39,100 bases of DNA from Micavibrio sp. TMED27 (GCA_002167715.1 NHCG01000010.1:405153-444252); one strand, 5' to 3'; counted from the first letter of the stretch, positions 8,036 to 17,331 are shown. Translations and numbers: made by a program. The notes: generated from the sequence alone by a model not told the origin.

Positions 8036-11000
8036 TGGCCGCCAACGAATATTTAGAAGATTTATCATCACTCTTACCTGCGCTTCAGTTGTTGCAGAAT
8101 TTGGGCTATGAGTATTTAACGCCATCTGAAACGGTAGCACTGCGTGGCGGAAAAAGGTCAGGTTGTGTACTTGAAGAAGTGCTGAGCAAACAGCTTGCCA
8201 AGATCAACGGCATAGAATTTAAGGGCAATAAACACACTTTTTCAGATGCTAATATCAAAAACGCCGTACAATCCATCTCGCACATGCCATTTGATGCACT
8301 GATGACAAACAACGAGGCGATCTATGATCTTCTGACGCTCGGCAAGTCCTTTGAGCAAACAATAGACGGTTATGCGCGCTCTTATTCACTGCAATATATC
8401 GACTGGAAGAACCCAGAGAATAATGTCTTTCATGTAACGGATGAATTTGAGGTTGAACGCCGTAACAGCAAACAAACGCGCCGCCCAGACATTGTTGTTT
8501 TTGTGAATGGCATTCCGTTGGTTGTTATAGAATGCAAGCGCCCCGATTTGAAAGACGCGGTTAAGGAGGCAATTAGCCAACAACTTCGCAATCAAAAATC
8601 AGATGAAATTCCTGAACTATTTACGTTTAGCCAGATATTAATGGCTCTAAGCCAAAATCAGGCGCAGTACGCGACCACCGATACGCCCTTAAAGTTTTGG
8701 TCGGTCTGGAAGGAAGACGAAGAAAGCCATGAAGAGCCTGAGCTTCGCAAGCTTATCAATGCATCGTTGCCCACCAAAGCGCAGGCTAGAATGTACTCGG
8801 AACGCAACGAGCATCAACGCCGCTATATGGAGAATATTGCAAGCTCCGGTGAGCGCCTTGTATCCCCACAAGACTGGGCGATATATAATATGCTGCGCAA
8901 AGAGCGGTTATTAAAGCTCATTTATCAATTCATTGTCTTTGATAATAAGGTAAAAAAGATATGCCGTTATCAACAGTTTTATGCGATTAAGGCGACACTA
9001 GATCGTGTAACCAAACAGCGGGGTGATAGCACCCGCCAAGGTGGTGTTATCTGGCATACTACTGGGTCAGGAAAATCCCTCACAATGGTAATGCTGGCGA
9101 AGGCACTTGCCTTGGAACCTTCCATTGAAAATCCTAAAGTAATATTGGTTACTGATCGTGTAGACCTCGACGATCAAATTTACGACACATTTAAAAACTG
9201 CGGGAAGCAGGTGAAACAGGCTGAGAGTGGTGAGCATTTGATTGAATTAGTTCACTACAATAAAGCCAACATCATCACTACAATCATCGATAAATTTGAA
9301 TCAGCATCAAAGAAAAAGAAAATCCGTGATGAGAGTACTAATATTTTCGTTTTGGTTGATGAAAGCCATCGCTCACAATACGGAATTGCTCACGCTAAAA
9401 TGCATAATGTATTCCCAAATGCCTGCTATATAGGCTTTACAGGAACACCTCTTTTAAAAAAGGAGAAAAGCACGGCAAATAAATTCGGGGGCTTTATTCA
9501 TAAATACACCATGAATCAAGCTGTTAAAGATGGAGCGGTTGCCCCTCTTATTTACGAAGGCCGCATGTCGGAGCTTCATGGAGATAAAGATCAGCTTGAC
9601 CGTTGGTTTGAGCGCATAACTTCTAATCTTACCGATGAGCAAAAACTAGATTTAAAAAAGAAATTTAAACGCGAAGAAGAGCTTAGTAAATCTGATGCTC
9701 GTATAGCTGAAATTGCATACGATATCGCTGAGCATTATAAATCTACGTATCGCGGAACAGGGAAGAAAGGGCAGCTAGCCGTTTCCAGTAAAGAAATGGC
9801 TATTAAATACCTCCGACTTCTCGAAGGTTTTGGAGTAGAAGTATCTGTTATAGTTTCGTCGCCAGATACAAGGGAGGATCATACTTCTACCGATGAGTCT
9901 GAAATCCCTGCTGTCCAACAATTTTGGAAGGCCATGATGGCAAAATATGGCAGCGAAAAAAAATATGCCGATGCCGTTACTGATGCATTCAAATATTCAG
10001 ACACACCGGAAATAATAATCGTGGTTGATAAGCTGCTTACGGGGTTTGATGCTCCGCGCAATAGTGTTCTGTATATTGATAAGCCGCTTAAAGAACATAA
10101 TATTTTGCAGGCTATTGCTAGGGTTAACCGTTTACATGAGGGCAAAGAATACGGCCTCATTGTTGATTATAGGGGTATCTTTGGGGAGTTGAATGAAGCT
10201 ATCGACACTTATCGTGCACTAGAGCGCGAAGGCTTTGATCCTGAGGATATTGAAGGCACTATCACGGATGTTACTGAAGAGATCAAAAAACTTCCGCAAC
10301 GGCATACAGATTTATGGCAGGTATTTAAGGAAGTTGAAAATAAAAACGATATTGAGGCACTTCAAAGGCATTTAGAGCCACTAGATGTTAGAGAGGAGTT
10401 CTATGAACATTTGAAAGAATACGCAAAAACACTACAACTTTCCTTGAGTAACTCCAAATTCCAAGATGAAACGCCTGAAGATAAAAAGAAAAAATATACT
10501 GATGATCTAAAGCGATTTTTAAATCTGCGCGCTGCAGTAAAGCAGCGCTATGCAGAGAGCATAGATTATTCCTCCTACGAACTTCAAATTAGAAATATGG
10601 TGAATAAGTATATTGGTGCAGAACAGGTCAAGCAACTTATTGCCCCTGTCAACGTATTTGACACAGAAAACTTTGAATTAGAACTAGAAAAAATTGAAGG
10701 CGAGGCCGCTAAAGCAGATGCTATAGCATCGCGCATGAAAAAAACCATCACGGAAAAGATGGATGAAGATCCGGCTCTTTACAAAAGATTGTCAGAATTA
10801 ATCGAGGAAGCAATAGCAGACCATCGCGCGCAAAGGCTATCTGATGCCCTATATTTGGAGCGCGTTAAAAACGCTCTTGATGAAATGAAAAAGCAAGGCA
10901 CTTCTTCTTTGCCAGTATCATTGGCTGGATACGAAGATGCCAAAGCATATTATGGTGTTATTCTGGATTATTTGCCATTAAGCAGCCCAACAAAAGCGAA

Positions 11001-11232
11001 AGAGGATATCGCCGCTGATATAGCGATCCGCGTAGAAGAGCTTATAAACACTCACAAGATTAGAGATTGGGTGCATAAGATCGATATTCAAAATGCTATG
11101 ATTAACTCCATAGAAGAGTATCTTTTTAGTATGAAGGGGCGTTATGACTTAAGCTTTAGCTTAGGGGAGCTTGATCAAGCCCTTGAGTTTTTGATCAATA
11201 CAGCGAAAAGGCGCGAGGGCTATGGAAACTAA
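8035..11232 (+). CDS. hsdR: Type I restriction enzyme subunit HsdR
   Basis: This 1065-residue subunit cleaves unmodified DNA after ATP-driven translocation by the HsdR2M2S complex. The N-terminal nuclease domain shows D152 in R-P-D-I and E166-C-K168 in V-I-E-C-K-R-P. The SF2 motor has Walker A H-T-T-G-S-G-K-S (about 341-348), D-E-S-H at 442-445 and T-G-T-P at 469-472. Motifs V/VI follow in L-L-T-G-F-D-A-P and Q-A-I-A-R-V-N-R. A C-terminal helical region of about 300 residues would contact HsdM. I chose ATG 8035 (MAANEYLED), just after TTG 8032, with GGAGAA upstream; it overlaps the preceding stop as TGATG. Full length. Confidence 0.95.
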   Translation: MAANEYLEDLSSLLPALQLLQNLGYEYLTPSETVALRGGKRSGCVLEEVLSKQLAKINGIEFKGNKHTFSDANIKNAVQSISHMPFDALMTNNEAIYDLLTLGKSFEQTIDGYARSYSLQYIDWKNPENNVFHVTDEFEVERRNSKQTRRPDIVVFVNGIPLVVIECKRPDLKDAVKEAISQQLRNQKSDEIPELFTFSQILMALSQNQAQYATTDTPLKFWSVWKEDEESHEEPELRKLINASLPTKAQARMYSERNEHQRRYMENIASSGERLVSPQDWAIYNMLRKERLLKLIYQFIVFDNKVKKICRYQQFYAIKATLDRVTKQRGDSTRQGGVIWHTTGSGKSLTMVMLAKALALEPSIENPKVILVTDRVDLDDQIYDTFKNCGKQVKQAESGEHLIELVHYNKANIITTIIDKFESASKKKKIRDESTNIFVLVDESHRSQYGIAHAKMHNVFPNACYIGFTGTPLLKKEKSTANKFGGFIHKYTMNQAVKDGAVAPLIYEGRMSELHGDKDQLDRWFERITSNLTDEQKLDLKKKFKREEELSKSDARIAEIAYDIAEHYKSTYRGTGKKGQLAVSSKEMAIKYLRLLEGFGVEVSVIVSSPDTREDHTSTDESEIPAVQQFWKAMMAKYGSEKKYADAVTDAFKYSDTPEIIIVVDKLLTGFDAPRNSVLYIDKPLKEHNILQAIARVNRLHEGKEYGLIVDYRGIFGELNEAIDTYRALEREGFDPEDIEGTITDVTEEIKKLPQRHTDLWQVFKEVENKNDIEALQRHLEPLDVREEFYEHLKEYAKTLQLSLSNSKFQDETPEDKKKKYTDDLKRFLNLRAAVKQRYAESIDYSSYELQIRNMVNKYIGAEQVKQLIAPVNVFDTENFELELEKIEGEAAKADAIASRMKKTITEKMDEDPALYKRLSELIEEAIADHRAQRLSDALYLERVKNALDEMKKQGTSSLPVSLAGYEDAKAYYGVILDYLPLSSPTKAKEDIAADIAIRVEELINTHKIRDWVHKIDIQNAMINSIEEYLFSMKGRYDLSFSLGELDQALEFLINTAKRREGYGN

Positions 11233-11950
11233 CCTTCACTCAGTAGAATATGGCAGATCGGAAATTATTTTTCATCTTAATTTCAAAGATCGAAAAACGT
11301 TGGCGATTCATGTTCATCCAAATTGCTCTGTTGTCGTTGATGCGCCGGATAACACGTCTTTAGACAAGATTAAAAATAGAGTTTTCAAGCGGGCTAAATG
11401 GATAAGGAAGCAGCAACGATATTTTGAGCGTTATCCACCTGCCTTGCCTGCTCGAAAATACATCTCTGGCGAGGCTTTTAGATATCTAGGCAGGCAATAT
11501 ACCCTAAAAATAGAACGGAGCATCATTGATGAAGTAAAGATGCTTAGGGGGCAGTTATATGTGTATGCGACATACACTAACTCAAAGCATGTAAAAGAGC
11601 TTGTTGATACATGGTATCGAAATAAAGCAAATAATGTCTTTGAGGAAAGATTTTCAGAATGTTTAAAACACGTGAGCAGAAAAATAGACATTGAGCATGA
11701 TGGAAATTTTTACTTGCGAGCCATGAAAATGAGATGGGGGAGTTGCTCTAAAAGGCACTTGATTACCCTAAATCCAGAATTGATTGGCGCGCCTAAAGAA
11801 TGCATTGACTATGTAATAGTGCATGAGCTTTGTCATTTATCTGAACATAATCACAGTAAGGCGTTTTACAAGTTGTTAGAAAAAGCTATGCCTGACTGGG
11901 AAAAACGTAAAGATAGGCTTGAAACATTGATGGAGCATCGTGCTGTTTAA
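11222..11950 (+). CDS. YgjP/DUF45-type zinc metalloprotein coupled to hsdR
   Basis: 242 residues with the H-E-L-C-H zinc motif followed by S-E-H-N-H, in the arrangement of the YgjP/WLM (M48-like, DUF45) family. Upstream is the family's R-W-G-S-C motif. It is cytosolic, with no signal peptide. It starts 11 bases before the hsdR stop, so it is translated with hsdR, and M48/YgjP-like genes commonly sit next to hsdR in type I loci. Its role there is not established; protease-based control of the restriction subunit is a plausible guess. It closes the defence operon; 195 bases without a gene follow. Confidence 0.85.
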   Translation: METNLHSVEYGRSEIIFHLNFKDRKTLAIHVHPNCSVVVDAPDNTSLDKIKNRVFKRAKWIRKQQRYFERYPPALPARKYISGEAFRYLGRQYTLKIERSIIDEVKMLRGQLYVYATYTNSKHVKELVDTWYRNKANNVFEERFSECLKHVSRKIDIEHDGNFYLRAMKMRWGSCSKRHLITLNPELIGAPKECIDYVIVHELCHLSEHNHSKAFYKLLEKAMPDWEKRKDRLETLMEHRAV

Positions 11951-12087
11951 TGCTTCTTGAAAAATATCTGTACTGACATCAAGAATCTCTATAAATAGTG
12001 GAAAGTCACTGGCCATAAAATATATCAATTTTCCGTAACCAAACCTTAATCCTCCGTTGTTATTCTAAAATAAGAAGAATGTTAATA

Positions 12088-12112
12088 GCGCACTTACGCA
12101 AACTCCGTTTGC
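12088..12112 (-). other. Candidate MOBQ-type origin of transfer (oriT)
   Basis: Read on the minus strand, the hairpin GCAAAC-GGA-GTTTGC is directly followed by GTAAGTGCGC. Inverted repeat plus TAA(A/G)TGCGC is the architecture of RSF1010/R1162-type oriT, nicked right after the final GCGC. It lies 34 bases upstream of a relaxase gene of the matching MobA family. Match judged by eye from the known family pattern. Confidence 0.65.
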
Positions 12113-12145
12113 AGCGCTAAAAACGGCACGGGGGATTACTGCGTA

Positions 12146-14398
12146 ATGGCAATTTATCATTGCTCGTTAAAAGTCTTTTCGAGGAGCGAAGGCCATTCGG
12201 CTGTTGCAGCCGCCGCCTATCGCTCCGGTTCAATCCTCAAGGATGAACGCGCAGGCAGAACCCACCGCTATCACAAACGTACAGGCGTGGCAGATACGTT
12301 TATTCTCGCGCCGCCTTCCGCCCCGAAAACCCTTTTATCCCGTGCCGTTCTATGGAATGCGGCAGAGGCCAGCGAAACCCGAAAAAATTCCCGCGTGGCG
12401 CGTGAGGTTATCTTGGCCTTGCCGCATGAGTTAAGTGATAAAGCCCGCGCGGAACTTACCCGCGATATGGGGCTTTATCTGCTTGAACGCTATCGCGTGG
12501 CTGTGGACGTTGCCATTCACAGCCCTTGCGAGGGTGATGGTCACGACCCTCGCAACCACCACGCCCATCTTTTGTTTACGACCCGCGAGATCACAAAAGA
12601 CGGGCTTGGCGCAAAGACCCGCATTCTCGATGACAAGGTTACTGGCCCCCAAGAAATCGAGGTCATTCGCGAAGTGTGGGAAACACTGGCGAATGATGCG
12701 CTGGAACGCGCAGGCTTCCCAGATGCGAAGATTGACCGGCGCACATTGGAGGCGCAGGGGCTAGACCGCATCCCCCAAACCCATGAGGGCAAGGCATCGA
12801 AGAATGCTAGCGCCTATCAAAGCCTTTTGGCCAAAGACTTCAAAAAGGCCGATAACGGTGATGATGATGAAGACGGTGAAGAAGGCTCAGGTGAAAAAAG
12901 CTCTTCTTCCAGTTCATCATCCGGCGGCGGAAGCGTCCATAATTTGCAAAGCAAAGTACGGGAAGACAGCCAAGGCCGTAAAATTGATTATCCCGCCCTT
13001 GATAAGCAACAAATCCGCAGCGCCTTTAATGCCGAGATCAAAGCCCTGAATGAAAAACGGGCAACGTTTGGCGATAAGCCCTTGAAGGAGCAAATCGCGC
13101 AGCTCGACAGGCTGATGGAACGGCTCGACAAACGGCTTGAAAAGCTTCAGCAGATTGAAACAAAAACCACCCTGAAATCAGTCATAAAGGAAACAATCGC
13201 CAGCGCTGTGAAACTGGCGGCGAATTTTTTAACGTGCCGCGTTGAAGTAAAAGCCAGCCTCAAACTCACCACAGAAGAAAAACACGCCCGCACAGAGCGC
13301 CAGTTTACCCGTTATGGCCGCGACTACCGCGAAGGGCTGCATAATCAGATCAAAGAGATGAAGCAGAATATTGTTCTTGTAGAGGCCAAGAAAGAGGACT
13401 TTCGCCGCTACAAGAGCTTTGTCGATAGGATCGACATGGAAGTGAAGAAACACGCCCCCTCAATTACAGCCCCATTTAAGGAGCAGGCCCCGCCCAAGCA
13501 GGTCACAGACAAAGAAATTAATCTCAAGCTTCACCTGAAAACCGAGATGATACGCGCCCAGATTCCGGCTGAATTTAAGCCACCCACGAAGGCAGCGCGT
13601 CAGACACTAACGGCATCGAGCGCCGTAAATAAAATCCCTCAGGCCAAGGGCGAGCCTATCAAGATTGATAAGACTGCTTTTGCTGCGCCGGAAGTAAAAC
13701 CAATAACGGCAGTTGAAACGCCTCGGGCAAAACCTGAAATAAAATTGCAGCCTTCTAAGGCAGAAGCGCCGCCGATCAAATCTGCCTTCGCAAGCAAAGC
13801 CGAAGTACAGCCAACACCAAAGGCGCAGGCCGAATATAAACAGCTCACGCCAGTCAGGATTAAGGCATTGGAGCAAGCGATAGCCCAGAGGCAAGCCACA
13901 AAGACACAAGCACCAAGGCCAGAAGATCGTAAAAGCTGGTTTACACCCGCAACAGAAAAAACAAAGCCCATGACGGATGCGATTGATCGGGCTATCAGGC
14001 AACAAAGAGCCGCCCAGCCTTCGCCGGAGCGCCCTAGTACCCAGACGCAGGAGAAATTTTCAAAGGCGCAAGAGCGCCCGCAAAGAACAACGACCTATAG
14101 CGAAGTTAAGGAAAAGACATGGGCTGAAGCCGAAACTAAACGCGCTAATGTTCCGCCGCAATATCGGGCAGAACCCTATGTGGCAAAATCCGAAACACCA
14201 AGGCAGGAAAACAGGGCAACGGATGAACCCAAGACTCAAACCCAAAGCGCATTCAGTAGCGCGGCAGAGGCAGAAAACGCCCCTAAAGCCGCAAACCCAC
14301 GAATGAGTGATACATTCAACATGAAATCAGGCTTTAATGCCGCCGCTGATAATGAGCCGGAGCAAAAGCCTGACGATGCGCCAGAGGCGGAGCTTTAA
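12146..14398 (+). CDS. mobA: MobA/MobL (MOBQ) relaxase with long disordered tail
   Basis: This 750-residue conjugative relaxase nicks oriT and pilots the strand. Tyr25 in A-A-Y-R-S-G sits exactly where RSF1010 MobA has its catalytic Tyr25. The metal-binding histidines lie in H-D-P-R-N-H-H-A-H (133-141). The relaxase domain covers about 1-215. After an acidic and poly-Ser stretch (about 230-260) come Lys/Glu-rich helices. The last 300 residues are a Pro/Ala/Lys/Gln-rich, probably disordered tail without a recognisable primase domain. Codon composition is more GC-rich than the neighbouring defence genes, hinting at separate ancestry. No mobB/mobC accessory gene is seen beside it. Confidence 0.9.
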   Translation: MAIYHCSLKVFSRSEGHSAVAAAAYRSGSILKDERAGRTHRYHKRTGVADTFILAPPSAPKTLLSRAVLWNAAEASETRKNSRVAREVILALPHELSDKARAELTRDMGLYLLERYRVAVDVAIHSPCEGDGHDPRNHHAHLLFTTREITKDGLGAKTRILDDKVTGPQEIEVIREVWETLANDALERAGFPDAKIDRRTLEAQGLDRIPQTHEGKASKNASAYQSLLAKDFKKADNGDDDEDGEEGSGEKSSSSSSSSGGGSVHNLQSKVREDSQGRKIDYPALDKQQIRSAFNAEIKALNEKRATFGDKPLKEQIAQLDRLMERLDKRLEKLQQIETKTTLKSVIKETIASAVKLAANFLTCRVEVKASLKLTTEEKHARTERQFTRYGRDYREGLHNQIKEMKQNIVLVEAKKEDFRRYKSFVDRIDMEVKKHAPSITAPFKEQAPPKQVTDKEINLKLHLKTEMIRAQIPAEFKPPTKAARQTLTASSAVNKIPQAKGEPIKIDKTAFAAPEVKPITAVETPRAKPEIKLQPSKAEAPPIKSAFASKAEVQPTPKAQAEYKQLTPVRIKALEQAIAQRQATKTQAPRPEDRKSWFTPATEKTKPMTDAIDRAIRQQRAAQPSPERPSTQTQEKFSKAQERPQRTTTYSEVKEKTWAEAETKRANVPPQYRAEPYVAKSETPRQENRATDEPKTQTQSAFSSAAEAENAPKAANPRMSDTFNMKSGFNAAADNEPEQKPDDAPEAEL

Positions 14399-14420
14399 TC
14401 ACGCCCCTCAAAATGGGTGT

Positions 14421-14486
14421 AATCGGGTGTCTTATTGGCTTGTAAATCGGGTATAATCGGGTATAATCGGGTATGAAATCGGATAT
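14421..14486 (+). promoter_or_regulatory. Decamer repeats forming the fic promoter/operator
   Basis: AATCGGGTAT occurs three times head to tail at 14445-14474, with variant units at 14421-14430 and 14477-14486. Overlap of the units creates two perfect TATAAT boxes. TTGTAA at 14440-14445 lies 16 bases before TATAAT at 14462-14467, a good sigma-70 promoter. A 10-bp period places every unit on the same face of the helix, as expected for cooperative regulator binding. Confidence 0.6.
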
Positions 14487-14497
14487 ATAGGCTCGAT

Positions 14498-15547
14498 ATG
14501 CAAGAACCCAAAATCACCGTTACCCAAGAGATCGTCAAACTCATCGCCGAGATTGACGAGTTCAAGGGCAAGTGGGAAGCCTTAAAAAATATGTCGCCGG
14601 AGCGACTTCGTCAACTTCGTAAAGTCGCAACAATTGAAAGTATTGGCTCATCCACGCGGATTGAGGGCGCGAAGCTAACGGATATGCAGGTTGAAACGCT
14701 GCTATCAAATTTAACCTCCACATCATTCAAGAGCCGTGATGAGCAGGAAGTGGCAGGATATGCCGAGGCTATGGACACAGTTTTTCAAGCCTATGAAGAT
14801 ATGACCATAACGGAAAACCATATCCGGCAACTGCACCAGATCTTATTACGGCATAGTAATAAGGATGAACGCCATCGAGGCGATTATAAAAAGCTTTCCA
14901 ACAATGTTGTGGCCTTCGATGAAAACGGAAAAGAAATCGGCGTTGTTTTTGAAACGGCTACGCCGTTTGATACGCCTCGCGAAATGGAAGAGCTGGTAAG
15001 TTGGGTCAATAAAGCCCTTGCAGAAAATAGCCTTCATCCGCTTCTTGCTATAGCCATTTTCACAGTCGTATTTCTAGCCATACACCCGTTTCAAGATGGA
15101 AATGGCAGGCTATCCCGTATCTTGACCACGCTTATGTTGCTGCGGGCTGGATATAGTTATGTGCCTTATGCTTCGCTTGAAAGTGTGGTCGAAGATAACA
15201 AGGATTTATATTACAAGGCACTGCGCCGCACGCAAACAACCCTCAAAGGCGACAAACCAGATTGGGAGCCGTGGCTTAGGTTTTTCCTGCGCTGCTTGAA
15301 AAAGCAAAAAGCAAACCTTGCAGCAAAAGTAGAGAAAGAAAAGGCATCGGATGATACCGTATTGCCTGCATTATCCGTGCAAATACTGGAACTGTTTAAA
15401 CAGCATGAGCGATTGAGTATTGCCGAGATTGTAGAGCATACCAGAGCGAACCAGAACACTCTGAAAGTGCGCTTGCGTGAGTTGGTCTCTTCTGGCCGCA
15501 TTCAGCGCCACGGTAAAGCGCGCGCGACTTGGTATGCAAAAAATTGA
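14498..15547 (+). CDS. Fic-domain AMPylation-type protein (class II)
   Basis: A 349-residue Fic protein, a family that usually transfers AMP from ATP to target proteins. The core motif H-P-F-Q-D-G-N-G-R is at 196-204, complete with catalytic His196. An N-terminal S-x-x-x-E-G inhibitory motif (S52, E56, G57) makes it a self-inhibited class II Fic. The last 80 residues (about 268-349) look like a winged-helix DNA-binding domain, so it may bind the repeats in its own promoter. A related 3' end survives at 18240-18482. No separate antitoxin is needed or seen. Start ATG 14498 has only a weak ribosome binding site. Confidence 0.92.
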   Translation: MQEPKITVTQEIVKLIAEIDEFKGKWEALKNMSPERLRQLRKVATIESIGSSTRIEGAKLTDMQVETLLSNLTSTSFKSRDEQEVAGYAEAMDTVFQAYEDMTITENHIRQLHQILLRHSNKDERHRGDYKKLSNNVVAFDENGKEIGVVFETATPFDTPREMEELVSWVNKALAENSLHPLLAIAIFTVVFLAIHPFQDGNGRLSRILTTLMLLRAGYSYVPYASLESVVEDNKDLYYKALRRTQTTLKGDKPDWEPWLRFFLRCLKKQKANLAAKVEKEKASDDTVLPALSVQILELFKQHERLSIAEIVEHTRANQNTLKVRLRELVSSGRIQRHGKARATWYAKN

Positions 15548-15614
15548 AGTTTTTACAGTTTTTTGAGGTTAAAAAATTATTTTATATTTAGATATATAAC
15601 TGCTAGTAACGCAT

Positions 15615-16016
15615 TTATTTTACATTCTTGTCGTAACGCTCTTGTGCCTTACTCATGGTGGGGTAATTTTTTTCCGCCCAGTCAGCAAGAGCTTTGACGG
15701 GCTCTATCAGAGTTTTCCCAAAAGGCGTTAAGGCATACTCTACGCTGGGGGGGGTGGTTGGAGTTACCGTGCGTGAGACTAACCCGCTGCGCTCTAGTTC
15801 ACGTAAGGTGCGTGTGAGCATGCGCTGCGAAATTCCATCGATGATTCGGCGCAATTCATTAAAACGTATTGGTGTATTACAAAGTGCACCTACAATCTGC
15901 ATGCTCCATTTATCACCGACAAGGCTTAACACCTCTCGAACACCACTTGGGCAGTTAGAGCCATGTTGAATTTTATCCTGAGTATTGGGGGGAACATCTG
16001 TGTGACCTAATGACAT
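15615..16016 (-). CDS. HxlR-family transcriptional regulator
   Basis: A 133-residue MarR-like winged helix of the HxlR type. The N-terminal Cys in S-N-C-P-S-G is the redox or electrophile-sensing cysteine position of relatives such as YodB and HypR. The helix-turn-helix follows in L-S-L-V-G-D-K-W-S and F-N-E-L-R-R-I-I-D-G-I-S, with the wing near S-V-E-Y-A-L-T. I chose ATG 16016 (M-S-L-G-H), preceded by AAGAAGG, over a GTG 45 bases upstream. It diverges from the azoreductase gene across a 95-base gap and very likely represses it, responding to quinones or similar electrophiles; this last point is inferred from family and context. Confidence 0.9.
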   Translation of the reverse strand: MSLGHTDVPPNTQDKIQHGSNCPSGVREVLSLVGDKWSMQIVGALCNTPIRFNELRRIIDGISQRMLTRTLRELERSGLVSRTVTPTTPPSVEYALTPFGKTLIEPVKALADWAEKNYPTMSKAQERYDKNVK

Positions 16017-16111
16017 TTTTGTGCCTTCTTGTAATTGTTTTTGGTGGTTACTATATTGCACTAAGTACCTATAACTACCTTAACTTAAATATATAGACAA
16101 GAGGCACATTC
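16017..16111. promoter_or_regulatory. Divergent HxlR/azoreductase promoter region
   Basis: The 95-base gap separates two divergent genes. AGTACCTATA and ACTACCTTAA lie head to tail around 16064-16084 with a 10-bp period, a possible HxlR operator. GAGGCAC before 16112 is the azoreductase ribosome binding site. No -35/-10 pair is clear-cut. Confidence 0.3.
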
Positions 16112-16717
16112 ATGACAAATATTCTTCACATTTCATCAAGCAGCGATATACAAAGCTCTGTCACACGTCAGATTGGCGCTGTCACGGTGGCTGATTTAAA
16201 AGCAGCCTCACCCGATGCTAAAATTATTGAGCGTGACTTGGTCAAAAACCCAGTTCCGCATATTAATCCGGAATTTTTGGGCGCGATGTTTTCTGGTCAG
16301 CCTGATGCCCCTGAGTTGAAACTTTCTGACGAGTTGATTGATGAGCTGTTTGCGAGCAATATTATTGTGTTCGAAGCCCCTATGTATAATTTTGGTATCC
16401 CATCTGTGGTTAAGGCATGGGTTGATCATATCGCGCGCGCCGGTAAAACATTCAAGTACGGAGAGAACGGTCCTGAGGGTTTTCTGACAGATAAAAAAGT
16501 CATACTCGTGCTTGGCAGAGGTGGCATCTATACAGAAGGACCAATGAAGGCTATGGAGCATCAAGAAACTTATATGCGCACCATTTTTGGATTTATTGGT
16601 ATCACGGATGTAGAGGTGATTTATATTGAAGGCGTAGCTTTCGGGCCGGAAAAAAAGGCCGAAGCACTTGCTGCAGCAACTGAGCGCGCTCATTCAATCA
16701 CGCAGAAGGCTGCCTAA
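16112..16717 (+). CDS. azoR: FMN-dependent NADH:quinone reductase/azoreductase
   Basis: A 201-residue flavodoxin-fold enzyme of the AzoR family, which reduces quinones and azo compounds by two electrons with NADH. The visible features are the N-terminal phosphate-binding S-S-S-S-D-I-Q-S-S segment for FMN, A-P-M-Y-N-F-G-I-P (about 90-98) and G-R-G-G-I-Y contacting flavin. The family dimer interface is kept, and length is typical. It is cytosolic. First of three co-directional genes with yceI and a LigB-type dioxygenase, divergent from hxlR. Together they look like a quinone/aromatic stress cassette. Confidence 0.92.
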   Translation: MTNILHISSSSDIQSSVTRQIGAVTVADLKAASPDAKIIERDLVKNPVPHINPEFLGAMFSGQPDAPELKLSDELIDELFASNIIVFEAPMYNFGIPSVVKAWVDHIARAGKTFKYGENGPEGFLTDKKVILVLGRGGIYTEGPMKAMEHQETYMRTIFGFIGITDVEVIYIEGVAFGPEKKAEALAAATERAHSITQKAA

Positions 16718-16746
16718 TTTAAAATAAGTTAAAAAGGAACTATCTT

Positions 16747-17331
16747 ATGTTACACACTACAAAAAACACGGCTCGTATTTTATTGGCCTCTGCGGCGCTT
16801 ACGTCATTTGCCTTGCCTGCGTTGGCGGCGGATACTTACACACTTGATCCGATGCATACGGCGGTCACATGGCATCTCAACCATTTCGGCTTTTCCAATC
16901 CGTCTGGTAAATTTATGAATGCGGATGGTGTTGTCGTTTTGGATCAGGAAAATCCCGCAGCGAGTAAAGTGAACATCACTATTCCTGTTGCTGCCATTGA
17001 TAGTGGCGTCCCCAAATTGGACGAACACCTCAAAAGCAAAGATTTCTTTGACGTAGAAGCATTCCCAACCGCTAGCTTTGTCAGTACCAAAGTTGAGGTT
17101 ACTGGTGAAAATACCGCTATTGTGCATGGGAATTTGACGCTGCATGGCGTGACCAAGCCAGTTGATTTGGATGTTAAACTTAATAAGCTTGGCGAGAACA
17201 TGATGAACAAAGAAACAGCCGGATTTAGCGCTACAGCTATGATTAAGCGCTCTGACTTTGGTATTGTGATGTACTTGCCAGCCTTGAGTGATGACGTGCG
17301 GCTTGATATTGAAGTTGAAGCGAATAAGTAG
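16747..17331 (+). CDS. yceI: YceI-family periplasmic lipocalin-like protein
   Basis: 194 residues with a clear signal peptide (cut about after A-L-A-A, residue 27). The YceI fold follows: Y-T-L-D-P-M-H-T-A-V-T-W, F-D-V-E-A-F-P-T-A-S-F and G-N-L-T-L-H-G-V-T-K-P are family landmarks. Members bind isoprenoid quinones or other amphiphiles in a beta barrel and are often induced by stress. AAAAAGGA precedes the ATG. The gene follows azoR by 29 bases and precedes the dioxygenase by 10, so they are probably cotranscribed. Confidence 0.92.
   Translation: MLHTTKNTARILLASAALTSFALPALAADTYTLDPMHTAVTWHLNHFGFSNPSGKFMNADGVVVLDQENPAASKVNITIPVAAIDSGVPKLDEHLKSKDFFDVEAFPTASFVSTKVEVTGENTAIVHGNLTLHGVTKPVDLDVKLNKLGENMMNKETAGFSATAMIKRSDFGIVMYLPALSDDVRLDIEVEANK

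Noticed and set aside
13607-14005. Minus-strand frames opposite the relaxase tail
   Set aside because: They arise from the skewed codons of the Pro/Ala/Lys-rich tail and encode Cys/Leu/Phe-rich nonsense.
14445-14474. Tandem decamers considered as CRISPR or replication iterons
   Set aside because: Units have no spacers, so not CRISPR; no replication gene is nearby, and the overlap with -10 boxes favours a promoter/operator.
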